This document shows, one piece after another, positions 1-10,837 of a DNA stretch of 64,000 nucleotides. The notes below the pieces were generated by a model. That model was given only the letters and a program-made list of their open reading frames with translations, did no database searches and had not been told where the DNA came from. The translations under genes and the position numbers were made by a program. This DNA comes from Calliopsis andreniformis. Lineage: Eukaryota > Arthropoda > Insecta > Hymenoptera > Andrenidae. The stretch lies in contig NW_027480564.1 of assembly GCF_051401765.1 (NCBI RefSeq), positions 434,001 through 498,000 of the forward strand, given 5' to 3'. Position 1 is the first letter of the stretch, and each line of letters opens with the position of its first letter.

Positions 1-190
1 GAGGATTGAGGATTGAGGATTGAGGATTGATTATTGAGGATTGAGGATTGGGGATTGGGGATTGAGGATTGACGATTGAGGTTTGAGTATTGAGGATTGA
101 GAACTGAGGATTGAGGTTTGAAATTGAGTATTGAGGATTGAAGAATGAGGATTGAGATTTGATTATTGAATATTGTGGATTGAGTATTGA

Positions 191-208
191 ACCATGAGAA
201 TTCAGGAT
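191..208 (+). repeat. Hairpin-family variant (weakened arm)
   Basis: The right arm TCAGGAT and the EcoRI site (198-203) are present, but the left arm is ACCATGA instead of ATCCTGA, so only a short stem remains. It shares this left arm with the copies at 1848 and 11154. Confidence 0.8.
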
Positions 209-364
209 ATTCTATTAAGTATTGAGAATTGACGATTGATCGTTGAGTATTGAGGATTCATGGCTGAGGGTTGTGTGCTGAATATTGAGGGTTGAGGATT
301 GAGGATTGAGGATTGAGGATGGAGGATGAGGGCTGAGGGTTGAGGGTTGAGGTTTGAGTATTGA

Positions 365-382
365 ATCCTGAGAATTGAGGAT
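365..382 (+). repeat. Hairpin-family variant (one arm mismatch, no EcoRI site)
   Basis: The left arm ATCCTGA is intact; the right arm is TGAGGAT, one mismatch from full pairing. That base also removes the EcoRI site. Confidence 0.75.
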
Positions 383-502
383 ATTCTATTGAGTATTGAG
401 AATTGAGGATTGATGGTTGAGTACTGAGGACTGAGGATTGAGGATTGAAGGTTAAGTATTGAGGATTCAGAGTTGAGGTTTGAGGACTGAGGATTGAGGA
501 TT

Positions 503-1400
503 GAAGGTTGAGTATTGACGATTGAATATTGAGGATTGAGGATTGAGGATTGAGGATTGAGGATGATGTCTGAGGGTTGAGGATTGAGGTTTGAGGACTG
601 AGGACTGAGGATTGAGGACTGAGGATTGAGGATGGGGTCTGATGGTCGGGGATTGAGGTTTGACTGCTAAGGACTGAGGATTGAGGATTGAGAATTAAGG
701 ATTGTTGATAGAGGATTGAAGGTTGAGGATTGGGTATTGAGGATTGAAGAATGAGGATTGAGGATTGAGGATTGAGGATTGAGGGTTGAGGATCTAGGAT
801 TGGAGATTGATTATTGAGGATTGAAGATTGAGGATTGATGATTGAGGATTTAGAATTGAGAATTGAGGATGAGGTCTGAGGGTTGAGGGTTGAGGTTTGA
901 GTAATGAGGATTGAGGATTGAGGATTGAGGATCGAAGATTGAGTATTGAGAATTGAGGATTGAGGATTGAGGATTGAGGATTGAGAATTGAGGATGTGCA
1001 CTGAGGGTTGAGAATTGAGGTTTGAGAAATAAGGATTGAGGATTGAGGATTGAGGATTGAGGGTTGAGGATCGATGATTGAGTATTGGAGATTGAGTATT
1101 GATCACTGAGGATTGAGGATTGAGGATTGAGGATTGAGGATTGAGGATTGAGGGTTGAAGATTGAATATTGAGGATTGAAGATTGAGGATTGAGGATTGA
1201 GGGTTGAGGATGGAGGATGAAGGCTGAGGGTTGAGGATTGAGGTTTAAGGACTGAGGACTGAGGATTGAGGATCGAGAGTTGAGGATTGAGGATTGAGGA
1301 TTGAGGATTGAGGTTTGAGGTTTGAGAATTGAGGATTGATGATTGAGGGTTGAGGATTGAGAATTGAGGATTGAAGATTGAGGATTGAGGATTGAGGATT
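503..1400 (+). repeat. 0.9-kb block duplicated at 21361-22245
   Basis: Shared rare variants identify the pair: GATGGGGTCT (631 and 21489), GACTGCTAAG, a TTTAGAATTG unit (about 849 and 21707), a GGAGATTGAG unit (1087 and 21931) and a GATGAAGGCTG variant. The offset is 20858 bp in the first part and 20844 bp later, a difference of exactly two units. The copies contract and expand by whole units between landmarks, as expected for slippage or unequal exchange. No gene is seen. Confidence 0.85.
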
Positions 1401-1847
1401 GAGGATTGAGGATTGAGCATTGAGGATTGAAGATTGAGGATTGAGGATTGAGGATTGTGGATTGAGGACGAGTACTGAGGGTTGAATATTGATGATTGAG
1501 GTCTGAGGATTGAGGATTGAGGATTGAAAATTGAGTATTGGGGATTGAGAATTGAGGATTGAGGATTGCAGGTTGAGTATTGAGGATTGAAGATTAAGGA
1601 TTGAGGATTGAGGATTGAGGATTGATGATTGAAGATTGTGTATTGAAGATTGAAGATTGAGGATTGAGGTTGAGGATTGAGGATTGAGGATTGAGGATTG
1701 AAGATTGAGGATTGGGGATTGAGGATTGACGATTGAGGATTGAGTATTGAGGATTGAGAATTGAGGATTGAGGTTTGAAATTGAGTATTGAGGACTGAAG
1801 GTTGAGGATTGAGATTTGATAATTGAATATTGTGGATTGAGTATTGA

Positions 1848-1865
1848 ACCATGAGAATTCAGGAT
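1848..1865 (+). repeat. Hairpin-family variant (weakened arm)
   Basis: Same ACCATGA left arm as at 191, with EcoRI site at 1855-1860. Part of the repeated left-edge module. Confidence 0.8.
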
Positions 1866-2014
1866 ATTCTATTGAGTATTGAGAATTGAGGATTGATCGT
1901 TGAGTATTGAGGATTCATGGCTGAGGGTTGTGTGTTGAATATTGAGGGTTGAGGATTGAGGATTGAGGATGGAGGATTAGGGCTGAGGGTTGAGGATTGA
2001 GGTTTGAGTCTTGA

Positions 2015-2032
2015 ATCCTGAGAATTCAGGAT
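2015..2032 (+). repeat. Perfect 7-bp hairpin landmark with EcoRI site
   Basis: Left arm ATCCTGA (2015-2021), loop GAAT, right arm TCAGGAT (2026-2032). It is preceded by GTCTTGA and followed by ATTCTATTGAG, a context shared with the copies at 17758 and 28603. Confidence 0.9.
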
Positions 2033-2069
2033 ATTCTATTGAGTATTGAGAATTGAGGATTGATGGTTG

Positions 2070-3600
2070 AGTACTGAGGACTGAGGATTGAGGATTGAAG
2101 GCTGAGTATTGAGGATTCAGAATTGAGGTTTGAGGACTGAGGATTGAGGATTGAAGATTGAGTATTGAGGATTGAAGATTGAGGATTGGGGATTGAGGAT
2201 TGAGGATTGAGGATGATGTCTGAGGGTTGAGGATTGAGGTTTGAGGACTGAGGACTGAGGATTGAGGACTGAGGATTGAGGATGATGGCTGAGGGTCGGG
2301 GATTGAGGTTTGACGGCTGAGGACTGAGGATTGAGAATCAAGGATTGTTGATAGAGGATTGAAGATTGAGGATTGGGTATTGAGGATTGAAGAATGAGGA
2401 TTGAGGATTGAGGATTGAGGATTGAGGGTTGAGGATCTAAGATTGGAGATTGATTATTAGGGATTGAAGATTGGGGATTGAGGACTGAGGATTGAGGATT
2501 GAGGATTGAAGATTGATTATTGAGGATTGAGGATTGAGGATCTAGGATTGGAGATTGAAGATTGAGGATTGAGGATTGAGGGTCGAGTATTGAGGACGAG
2601 GACTGACGGTTGAGGATTGAGGTTTGAGGATTGAGGATTGAGGACTGAGGCTTGAGGATTGAGGATAGAACATTGAGGATTGATGATGAGGACTGGCGAT
2701 TGAGGATTGAATATTGAGGATTAAGGACTGAGGATTGGGGATTGAGAATGTAGGATTGGAGATTGATTATTGAGGATTGAAGATTGAGGATTGAGGATTG
2801 AGAATTGAGAATGAGAATTGAGGGTGAGGACTGAGGGTTGAGGATTGAGGTTGAGGAACGGGGATTGAGGATTGAGGATTGAGGACTGAGGATTGACGAT
2901 TGAGTATTGAAGATTGAGGATTGATGAATGAGGATTGAGGACTGAGGATTGAGGATTGAGGATTGAGGATTGAAGATTGAGTATTGAGGATTGAAAGTTG
3001 AGGATTGTGGGTTGAGGATTGAGGATTGAGGGTTGAATATTGAGGATTGAGGATTGAGTATCTAGGATTGAAGATTGAGGATTGAGGATTGAGGATTGAG
3101 GATTGAGGATTGAGGATTGAGGATGATGTCTGAGGGTTGAGGATTGAGGTTTGAAGTCTGAGGACTGAGGATTGAAGACTGAGGGTTGAGGATGAGGGCA
3201 GAGGTTCAGGGATTGAGGTTTGACGACTGAGATTGAGGATTGAGGATTGAGAATTGAGGATTGGTGATTGAGGATTGAAGATTGAGGATTGGGTATTGAG
3301 GATTGAAGAATGAGGATTGAGGATTGAGGATTGAGGATTGAGGATTGAGGATCTAGGATTGGAGATTGATTATTGAGGATTGAAGATTGAGGATTGAGGA
3401 TTGAGGGTTGAGGATCTAGAATTGGAGATTGATTATTGAGGATTGAAGATTGAGGATTGATTGATTGATGATTGAGGATTGAGAATTGAGAATTGAGGAT
3501 GAGGACTGAGGGTTGAGGAGTGAGGTTTGAGAAATGAGGATTGAGGATTGAGGATTGAGGATTGAGGATTGAGGGTTGAGGATTGAGGGTTGATGATTGA
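2070..3600 (+). repeat. 1.5-kb block, shorter relative at 11210-12250
   Basis: Landmarks GATCTAAG (2434 and 11580) and GGTCGAG (2581 and 11727) hold an offset of 9146 bp, with 9139 bp just upstream. After about 2622 the offset falls to 8618 bp at GTTTGAAGTCTG (3150 and 11768), so about 530 bp (2622-3149) is absent from the other copy. The related segments at about 17820-18870 and 28660-29715 also lack it. Units include GATCTAG/GATTGGA pairs and GACGAG followed by GACTGACGG. No gene is seen. Confidence 0.8.
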
Positions 3601-4110
3601 ATATTGAGGATTGAAGATTGAGGATTAATGATTAAGGATTGAGGATGGACGATGAGGGCTGAGTGTTGAGGATTGAGGTTTGAGGACTGAGGACAGAGGA
3701 TTGAGGATTGAGAATTGAGGATTGAGGATTGAGGATTGAGGATTGAAAATTGAGTATTGAGGATTGAAGATTGAGGATTGAGGATTGACGATTGAGGATT
3801 GAGGATTGAGGATTGAGGATCTAGAATTGGAGATTGATTATTGAGAATTGCAAGTTTGAGGATTGATGATTGAGGATTGAGAATTGAGAATTGAGGATGA
3901 GGACTGAGGGTTGAGGATTGAGGTTTGAGAAATGAGGATTGAGGATTGAGGATTGAGGATTGAGGATTGAGGATTGAGGATTGTGTATTAAAGATTGAGT
4001 ATTGATCACTGAGGATTGAGGATTGAGGATTGAGCGTTGAGGATTGAGGATTGATGATTGAATATTGAGATTGAAGATTGAGGATTGATGATTAAGGATT
4101 GAGGATGGAG
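3601..4110 (+). repeat. Array segment with GAAATGAG and GATCAC modules
   Basis: Contains GATGAG-GACTGAG-GGTTGAG, then GTTTGAGAAATGAG, a run of consensus units, TGTATTAAAG and GATCACTGAG. This order is one of the commonest modules in the window. A similar module just upstream (about 3500-3660) suggests a local duplication of roughly 0.4 kb. No gene is seen. Confidence 0.75.
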
Positions 4111-5156
4111 GATGAGGGCTGAGTGTTGAGGGATTGAGGTTTGAGGACTGAGGGACAGAGGATTGAGGATTCAGAATTGGGGATTGAGGATTGAGGATTG
4201 AGGATTGAAAATTGAGTGTTGAGGATTGAAGATTGAGGATTTGAGGATTGGCGATTGTGGATTGTGGATTGAGATTGAGTATTGAGGATTGAAGATTGAG
4301 GATTGAGGATTGAGGATGGAGATTGAGGATTGAAGATTGAGGCTAGAGGATGATGATTGAGGATTGAGCATTGAGGATTGAGGGTTGAGGATCTAGGATT
4401 GGAGATTGATTATTGAGGATTGAAGATTGGGATTGAGGATTGAGGATTGAGGATCTAGGATTGGAGATTGATTATTGAAGATTGAAGATTGGGGATTGAG
4501 GATTGAGGATTGAGTATCTAGGATTGGAGATTGAAGACTGAGGATTGAGGATTGAGGGTTGAGGATTGAGGACGAGGACTGACGGTTGAGGATTGAGGTT
4601 TGAGGATTGAGGACTGAGGACTGAGGATTGAGGATTGAGGACTTGAGCATTGAGGATTGAAGATTGAGGACTGGCGATTGAGGATTGAAGATTGAGGATT
4701 AAGGATTGAGGATTGGGATTGAGGATGTAGGCTTGGAGATTTGATTATTCGAGGATTGAAGATTGAGGATTGAGGCATTGAGGACTGAGGATTGAGGATT
4801 GAGGATTGGAGATTGAGGATTGGGGATTGAGGATTGGCGATTAAGGATTGAGTATTGAGAATTGAGGATTAATGGTTGAGCATTGAGGATTCATGGCTGA
4901 GGATTGTGTGTTGAATATTGAGGGTTGAGGATTGAGGATTGAGGACTGAGGATTGAGGACTTGAAGATTGAGTATTGATGATTGAATATTGAGAATTGAG
5001 GATTGAGGTTTGAGGATTGAGGACGAGGACTGACGGTAGAGGATTTAGGTTGAGGATTTGAGGACTGAGGATTGAGGACTGAGGATTGAGGATTGAGGAA
5101 TTGAGCATTGAGGAATTGAATATTGAAGACTGGGGATTGAGAGATTCAAGATTGTG

Positions 5157-5167
5157 GATCGACGATC
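5157..5167 (+). repeat. GATCG-A-CGATC dyad landmark
   Basis: A 5-bp inverted repeat around a single A, just before a GATCTAG/GATTGGA pair. It carries two CpG dinucleotides, which are otherwise scarce in the array. Confidence 0.8.
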
Positions 5168-5370
5168 TAGGATTGGAGATTGATTATTGAGGATTGAAGA
5201 TTGAGGATTGAGGATTGAGGATTGAGGATTGAGAATTGAGGATGAGGACTGAGGGTTGAGGATTGAGGTTTGAGGAATGAGGATTGAGGATGAGGATTGA
5301 GGATTGAGGATTGTGGATTGAAGATTGAGGATTGAGGATTGAGGATGAGGCTTGAGCATTGAGGATTGAA

Positions 5371-6598
5371 GATTGAACATTGATGGTTGAAGATTGAGAT
5401 TGAGATTGAGTGTTGTGGATTGAGGACGAGGACTGAGGGTTGAATATTGATGATTGAGGTCAGAGGATTGAGGAGTGAGGGTTGAAAATTGAGGATTGAG
5501 GATTGAGGATTGAGGATTGAGGATTGAAGATTGGATATTGAGGATTGAAGATTGGAGGATTGAGGATTGAGGACTGAGGACAGAGGATTGAGGATTGAGA
5601 ATTGAGTATTGAGGACTGAAGATTGAGGATTGAGGATTGACGATTGAGGATTGAGGATTGAAGATTGAGTATTGAGGATTGAAGATTGAGGATTGAGGAT
5701 TGAGGATTGAGGATTGTGGATTGAAGATTGAGGATTGAGGATTGAGGATTGAGGATAGAGCATTGAGGATTGAAGATTGAACATTGATGGTTGAAGATTG
5801 AGGATTGAGGATTGAGTGTTGTGGATTGAGGACGAGGACCTGAGGGCTTGAATATGATGATTGAGGTCTGAGGATTGAGGATTGAGGATTGAAAATTGAG
5901 GATTGAGGATTGAGGAATGAGGATTTGAGGATTGAAGATTGGATATTGAGGAATTGAAGATTGAGGATTGAGGACTTGAGGACCTGAGGACAGAGGATTG
6001 AGGATTGAGAATTGAGTATTGATCGACTGGAAGATTGAGGATTGAGGATTGACGATTGAGGATTGAGGATTGAAGATTGAGTATTGAGGATTGAAGATTG
6101 AGGATTGAGGATGAGGATTGAGGATTGTGGATTGAAAGCTTGAGGATTGAGGATTGAGGATTGAGGATTGAGCATTGAGGATTGCAGATTGAACATTGAT
6201 GGATTGAAGATTGAGGATTGAGGATTGAGTGTTGTGGATTGAGGACGAGGACTGAGGGTTTGAATATTGATGATTGAGGTCTGAGGATTGAGGATTGAGG
6301 ATTGAAAATTGAGGATTGAGGATTGAGGATTGAGGATTGAGGATTGAAGATTGGATATTGAGGATTGAAGATTGAGGATTGAGGATTGAGGACTGAGGAT
6401 TGAGGCCTGAAGGTTGAGTATTGAAGATTCAGGATTGAGGTTTGAGGACTGAGGATTGAGGATTGAAGATTGAGGAATTGAGCATGAAGATTGAGTATTG
6501 ATGATTGAATACTGAGGATTGAGGATTGAGGATTGACGATTGAGGATTGGGGATTGAATATTGAGTACTGAGGATTGAAGATTGAGGATTGAAGGTTG
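5371..6598 (+). repeat. Three tandem copies of a ~0.4-kb higher-order repeat
   Basis: The landmark GATTGAACATTGATGG, followed by GTGTTGTGG, GACGAG and GGTTGAATATTGATGATTG, starts at 5371, 5775 and 6187, giving spacings of 404 and 412 bp (about 58 units). Copies differ mainly by single-base indels. The last copy grades into ordinary array near 6.6 kb. Confidence 0.75.
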
Positions 6599-6800
6599 AG
6601 TATTGAGGATTCAGAATTGAGGTTTGAGGGCTGAGGATTGAGGATTGAAGATTGAGTATTTAGGATTGAAGATTGAGGATTGAGGATTGAGGAATTGAGG
6701 ATTGAGGATGATGTCTGGGGGTTGAGGATTGAGGTTTGAGGACTGAGGACTGAGGATTGAGGACTGAGGATTGAGGAGGATTGAGGATTGATTGAGCTTG

Positions 6801-8166
6801 AGGATTGAAGATTGAAGACTGGGGATTGAGGATTGAAGATTGAGAATTAAGGATTGAAGATTGTGGATTGAGGATCTAGGATTGGAGATTGATTATTGAG
6901 GATTGAAGATTGAGAATTGAGGATTGAGGATTGAGAATTGAGGATGAGGACTGAGGGTTGAGGATTGAGGTTTGAGGTATGAGGATTGAGGGTTGAGGAA
7001 TGAGGATTGAGGATTGAGGATTGAGGTTTGAGGGTTGAGCATCGATGATTGAGTATTGAAGATTGAGTATTGATCACTGAGGATTGAGGATTGAGGGATT
7101 GAGGATTGAGGATTGAGGATTGAAGATTGATTATTGAGGATTGAAGATTGAGGATTGAGGATTGAGGGTTGAGGATGGAGGATGAGGGCTGAGGGTTGAG
7201 GATTGAGGTTTGAGGACTGAGGACTGAGGATTGGGGATCGAGAGTTGAGGATTGAGGATTGACGATTGAGCATTGAGGATTGAGATTGAGGATCGATGAT
7301 TGAGGTTTGAAAATTGAATATTGAGGATTGAAGATTGAGGATTGATGATTAAGGATTGAGGATGGAGGATGAGGCTGAGGGTTGAGGATTGAGGTTTGAG
7401 GACTGAGGACTGAGGATTGAGGATTGAGAATTGAGGTTTGAGGTTGAGGATTGAAGATTGAGGATTGGGTATTGAGGATTGAAGAATGAGGATTGAGGAT
7501 TGAGGATTGAGGGTTGAGGATTGAGGATTGAAGATTGATTATTGAGAATTGAGGTTTGAGGATCTAGGATTGGAGACTGAAGATTGAGAATTGAGGATTG
7601 AGGTTCGAGTACTGAGGACGAGGACTGACGGTTGAGGATTAAGGTTTGAGGATTGAGGATTGAGGACTGAGGCTTGAGGATTGAGGATTGAGCATTGAGG
7701 ATTGAAGATTGAGGACTGGCGATTGAGGATTGAAGATTGAGGATTAAGGACTGAGGATGTAGGATTGGAGATTGATTATTGAGGATTGAAGATTGAGGAT
7801 TGAGGATTGAGGATCTAGGGTTGGAGATTGATTATTGTGGATTGAAGATTGAGGATTGAGGATTGAGGATTGAGGATCTAGAATTGGAGATTGATTATTG
7901 AGGATTGAAGATTGAGGATTGATGATTGAGGATTGAGAATTGAGATTTGAGGATGAGGACTGAGGTTTGAGGATTGAGGTTTGAGAAATGAGGATAGAGG
8001 ATTGAGGATTGAGGATTGAGGATTGAAAATTGAGTATTGAGGATTGAAGATTGAGGATTGAGGATTGACGATTGAGGATTGTGGATTGAAGATTGAGTAT
8101 TGAGGATTGAAGATTGAGGATTGAGGATTGAGGATTGAGGATTGAGGATTGAGGATTGAGGATTGA
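6801..8166 (+). repeat. Array segment with several GATCTAG/GATTGGA modules
   Basis: The 7-bp register becomes regular again here. GATCTAG followed by GATTGGA, GATTGAT and TATTGAG occurs repeatedly between about 6870 and 7900. The part at about 7550-7700 (GTTTGAG, GATCTAG, a GGAGACTGAAG variant, then GACGAG and GACTGACGG) closely resembles 50530-50690 and 62090-62250. No gene is seen. Confidence 0.75.
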
Positions 8167-9195
8167 AGATTGATTATTGAGGATTGAATATTGGGGATTG
8201 AGGATTGAGGATTGAGGATCTAGGATTGGAGATTGAAGATTGAGGATTGAGGATTGAGGGTCGAGTATTGAGGACGAGGACTGACGGTTGAGGATTGAGC
8301 ACTGAGGATTGAAGACTGAATATAGATGATTGAAGATTGAGGATTGAGGATTGAGTGTTGTGGATTGAGGACGAGGACTGATGGTTGAATATTGATGATT
8401 GAGGTCTGAGGATTGAGGATTGAGGATTGAAAATTGAGGATTGAGGATTGAGGATTGAGGATTGAGGATCGAAGATTGGATATTGAGGATTGAAGATTGA
8501 GGATTGAGGATTGAGTACTGAGGATTGAGGCTTGAAGGTTGAGTATTGAAGATTCAGGATTGAGGTATGAGGACTGAGGATTGAGGATTGAAGATTGAGT
8601 ATTAGGGATTGAAGATTGAGGATTGAGGATTGAGGATTGAGGATTGAGGATGATGTCTGAGGGTTGAGGATTGAGGTTTGAGGACTGAGGACAGAGGATT
8701 GAAGACTGAGGGTTGAGGATGGGGGCAGAGGGTCAGGGATTGAGGTTTGACGACTGAGGACTGAGGATTGAGGATTGAGAATTGAGAATTGATGATTGAG
8801 GATTGAGAATTGAGAATTGAGGATGAGGACTGAGGGTTGAGGATTGAGGTTTGAGAAATGAGGATTGAGGATTGAGGATTGAGGATTGAGGATTGAGGAC
8901 TGAGGATTGTGTATTAGAGATTGAGTATTGATCACTGAGGATTGAGGATTGAGGATTGAGGATTGAGGACTGACGATTGAGGACTGAGGATTGAGGATTG
9001 AGGATTGAGCATTGAGGATTGAAGATTGAAGACTGGGGATTGAGGATTGAAGATTGAGAATTAAGGATTGAGATTGTGGATTGAGGATCTAGGATTGGAG
9101 ATTGATTATTGAGGATTGAAGATTGAGGATTGAGGATTGAGGATTGAGGATTGAGAATTGAGGATGAGGACTGAGGACTGAGGGTTGAGGATTGA
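8167..9195 (+). repeat. 1.03-kb block duplicated at 12841-13869
   Basis: The offset is a constant 4674 bp from AGATTGATTATTG (8167 and 12841) through GACTGACG (8968 and 13642). Both copies share a 6-nt unit in AAGGATTGAGATTGTGG. I noticed only a few base differences, for example GATGGTTG against GAGGGTTG near 8381, and GGGGGCAG against GAGGGCAG near 8731, so this is a recent duplication. The copies diverge after the GGTTGAG unit near 9195. Confidence 0.9.
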
Positions 9196-9382
9196 GGTTT
9201 GAGGAATGAGGATTGAGGGTTGAGGATTGAGGATTGAGGATTGAGGATTGAGGATTGAGGATTGAGGATTGAGGATTGGGGATTGAATATTGAGTACTGA
9301 GGATTGAAGATTGAGGATTGAGGATTGAGGATTGAGGATGGAGGATGAGGGCTGAGGTTGAGGATAGAGGTTTGAGTATTGA

Positions 9383-9400
9383 ATCCTGAGAATTCGGGAT
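9383..9400 (+). repeat. Hairpin landmark, one arm mismatch
   Basis: Left arm ATCCTGA, loop GAAT, right arm TCGGGAT. The A-to-G change in the right arm leaves a T-G wobble position. The EcoRI site is intact (9390-9395). Confidence 0.85.
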
Positions 9401-10072
9401 ATTCTATTGAGTATTGAGAATTGAGGATTGATGGTTGAGTACTGAGGACTGAGGATTGAGGATTGAAGGTTGAGTATTGAGGATTCAGAATTGAGGTTTG
9501 AGGGCTGAGGATTGAGGATTGAAGATTGAGTATTTAGGATTGAAGATTGAGGATTGAGGATTGAGGATTGAGGATTGAGGATTGAGGATTGAGGATGATG
9601 TCTGGGGGTTGAGGATTGAGGTTTGAGGACTGAGGACTGAGGTTTGAGGACTGAGGGTTGAGGATTGAGGATTGAGCATTGAGGATTGAAGATTGAAGAC
9701 TGGGGATTGAGGATTGAAGATTGAGAATTAATGATTGAAGATTGTGGATTGAGGATCTAGGATTGGAGATTGATTATTGAGGATTGAAGATTGAGGATTG
9801 AGGATTGAGGACTGAGGATTGAGGATGGAGAATTGAGGATGAGGACTGAGGGTTGAGGATTGAGTGTTGAGGTTTGAGGACTGAGGACTGAGGATTGAGG
9901 ATTGAGAATTGAGGATTGAGGATTGAGGATTGAGGATTGCAGATTGAGTATTGAGGATTGAAGATTGAGGATTTAAGATTGAGTATTGAGGATTGAAGAT
10001 TGAGGATGGAGGATTGAGGATTGAGGATGGAGGATGAGGGCTGAGGGTTGAGGATTGAGGTTTGAGTACTGA

Positions 10073-10090
10073 ATCCTGAGAATTCAGGAT
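10073..10090 (+). repeat. Perfect 7-bp hairpin landmark with EcoRI site
   Basis: Arms at 10073-10079 and 10084-10090, EcoRI at 10080-10085. Followed by the GATATTCTATTGGG form. Confidence 0.9.
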
Positions 10091-10185
10091 ATTCTATTGG
10101 GTATTGAGAATTGAGGATTGATGGTTGAGTATTGAGGATTCAGAATTGAGGTTTGAGGGCTGTGGATTTGGATTGAAGATTGAGT

Positions 10186-10837
10186 ATTGAGGATTGAAGA
10201 TTGAGGATTGAGGATTGAGGATTGAGGATTGAGGATTGAGGATTGAAGATTGAGGATTGGGTATTGAGGACTGAACATTGAGGATTGTGGGTTGAGGATT
10301 GAAGGTTGAATATTGATGAATGAAGATTAACGATTGAGGATTGAGCGTTGTGGATTGAGGACGAGGACTGAGGGTTGAGTATTGATACTTGAGGTCTGAG
10401 GATTGAGGATTGAGGATTGCGAATTGAGGATTGAAGATTGAAGATTGAGGATTGGGTATTGAGGATTGTAGAATGAGGATTGAGGATTGAGGATTTAGGA
10501 TTGAGGATTGAAAATTGAGTATTGAGGATTGAAGATTGAGGATTGAGTATTGAGGATTGAGGATTGAGGATTGAAGATTGAGTATTGAGGATTGAGGATT
10601 GAGGATTGAAGATTGAGGATTGGGTATTGAGGACTGAACATTGAGGATTGTGGGTTGAGGATTGAAGGTTGAATATTGATGAATGAAGATTAACGATTGA
10701 GGATTGAGGGTTGTGGATTGACGACGAGGACTGAGGGTTGAGTATTGATACTTGAGGTCTGAGGATTGAGGATTGAGGATTGCGAATTGAGGATTGAAGA
10801 TTGAAGATTGAGGATTGGGTATTGAGGATTGAAAATT
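10186..10837 (+). repeat. 363-bp tandem duplication
   Basis: GTATTGAGGACTGAACATTG occurs at 10261 and 10624, and the following modules (GATGAATGAAGATTAACG, TTGTGGATTGA, GACGAG or its GACGACGAG variant, TTGATACTTGAGG, ATTGCGAATTG) repeat at the same spacing. The copies separate near 10837, where one has TTGTAGAATG and the other TTGAAAATTG. Related modules recur near 48.1, 49.5, 53.3, 57.0 and 58.4 kb. Confidence 0.8.

Larger units (their letters stand above)
1..502 (+). repeat. Left edge of array with GGGG-containing units
   Basis: The window opens in uniform GATTGAG units. Two GGGGATT units follow each other at about 50-63, giving two G4 runs three bases apart. The stretch at about 60-240 (GTTTGAG, TATTGAG, a 6-nt ATTGAG unit after GTTTGAA, then an EcoRI-bearing variant) recurs at about 1720-1920 and 11020-11220. 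Two hairpin-family variants lie at 191 and 365. No gene is seen. Confidence 0.85.
1401..2069 (+). repeat. Array segment with a repeated left-edge module and two hairpin variants
   Basis: About 1465-1510 holds the landmark with a GACGAG 6-nt unit followed by GGTTGAATATTGATGATTG. About 1720-1920 repeats the left-edge module of the window, including its ACCATGA hairpin variant. A better hairpin copy follows at 2015. Nothing other than repeat units is present. Confidence 0.8.
4111..6800 (+). repeat. Indel-rich, register-broken segment
   Basis: The same 7-bp array, but with many 1-nt insertions and deletions rare elsewhere. Examples: GAGGGATTGAG (about 4128), GAGGGACAGAG (about 4150), GAGGATTTGAG (about 4238), GATTTGATTATTCGAG (about 4738), GAGGAATTGAG (about 5096 and 6473), GACCTGAGGGCTTGAATATGATG (about 5838) and GAAAGCTTGAG (about 6136). 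Landmark modules within it match those elsewhere except for these single-base errors. Either residual sequencing or consensus error or an older decaying segment would explain it. Confidence 0.8.
9196..10185 (+). repeat. Array segment with two hairpin landmarks
   Basis: Contains GATGAT-GTCTGGGGG (about 9595) and hairpin copies at 9383 and 10073, each downstream of a GATGGAG-GATGAG-GGCTGAG module. The context around 10073 (GTACTGA before, TATTGGG after) resembles 15865, 21259, 24457 and 51842. No gene is seen. Confidence 0.75.

Noticed and set aside
2015..2032. Hairpin landmark as a rho-independent terminator
   Set aside because: The stem is AT-containing and short, is followed by ATTCTATT rather than a T tract, and no gene lies upstream.
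2026..2040. GATATTCTATT after the hairpin as a promoter or TATA element
   Set aside because: It is made of variant 7-bp units, no open frame starts at a consistent distance, and it is duplicated passively with its block.
5157..5167. Dyad as a replication origin or operator
   Set aside because: It is only 5 bp per arm, with no gene or origin-like context; its recurrence is explained by block duplication.
4111..6800. Degenerate transposon or pseudogene in the indel-rich segment
   Set aside because: All of it still reads as the 7-bp array after allowing single-base indels; no foreign sequence is present.
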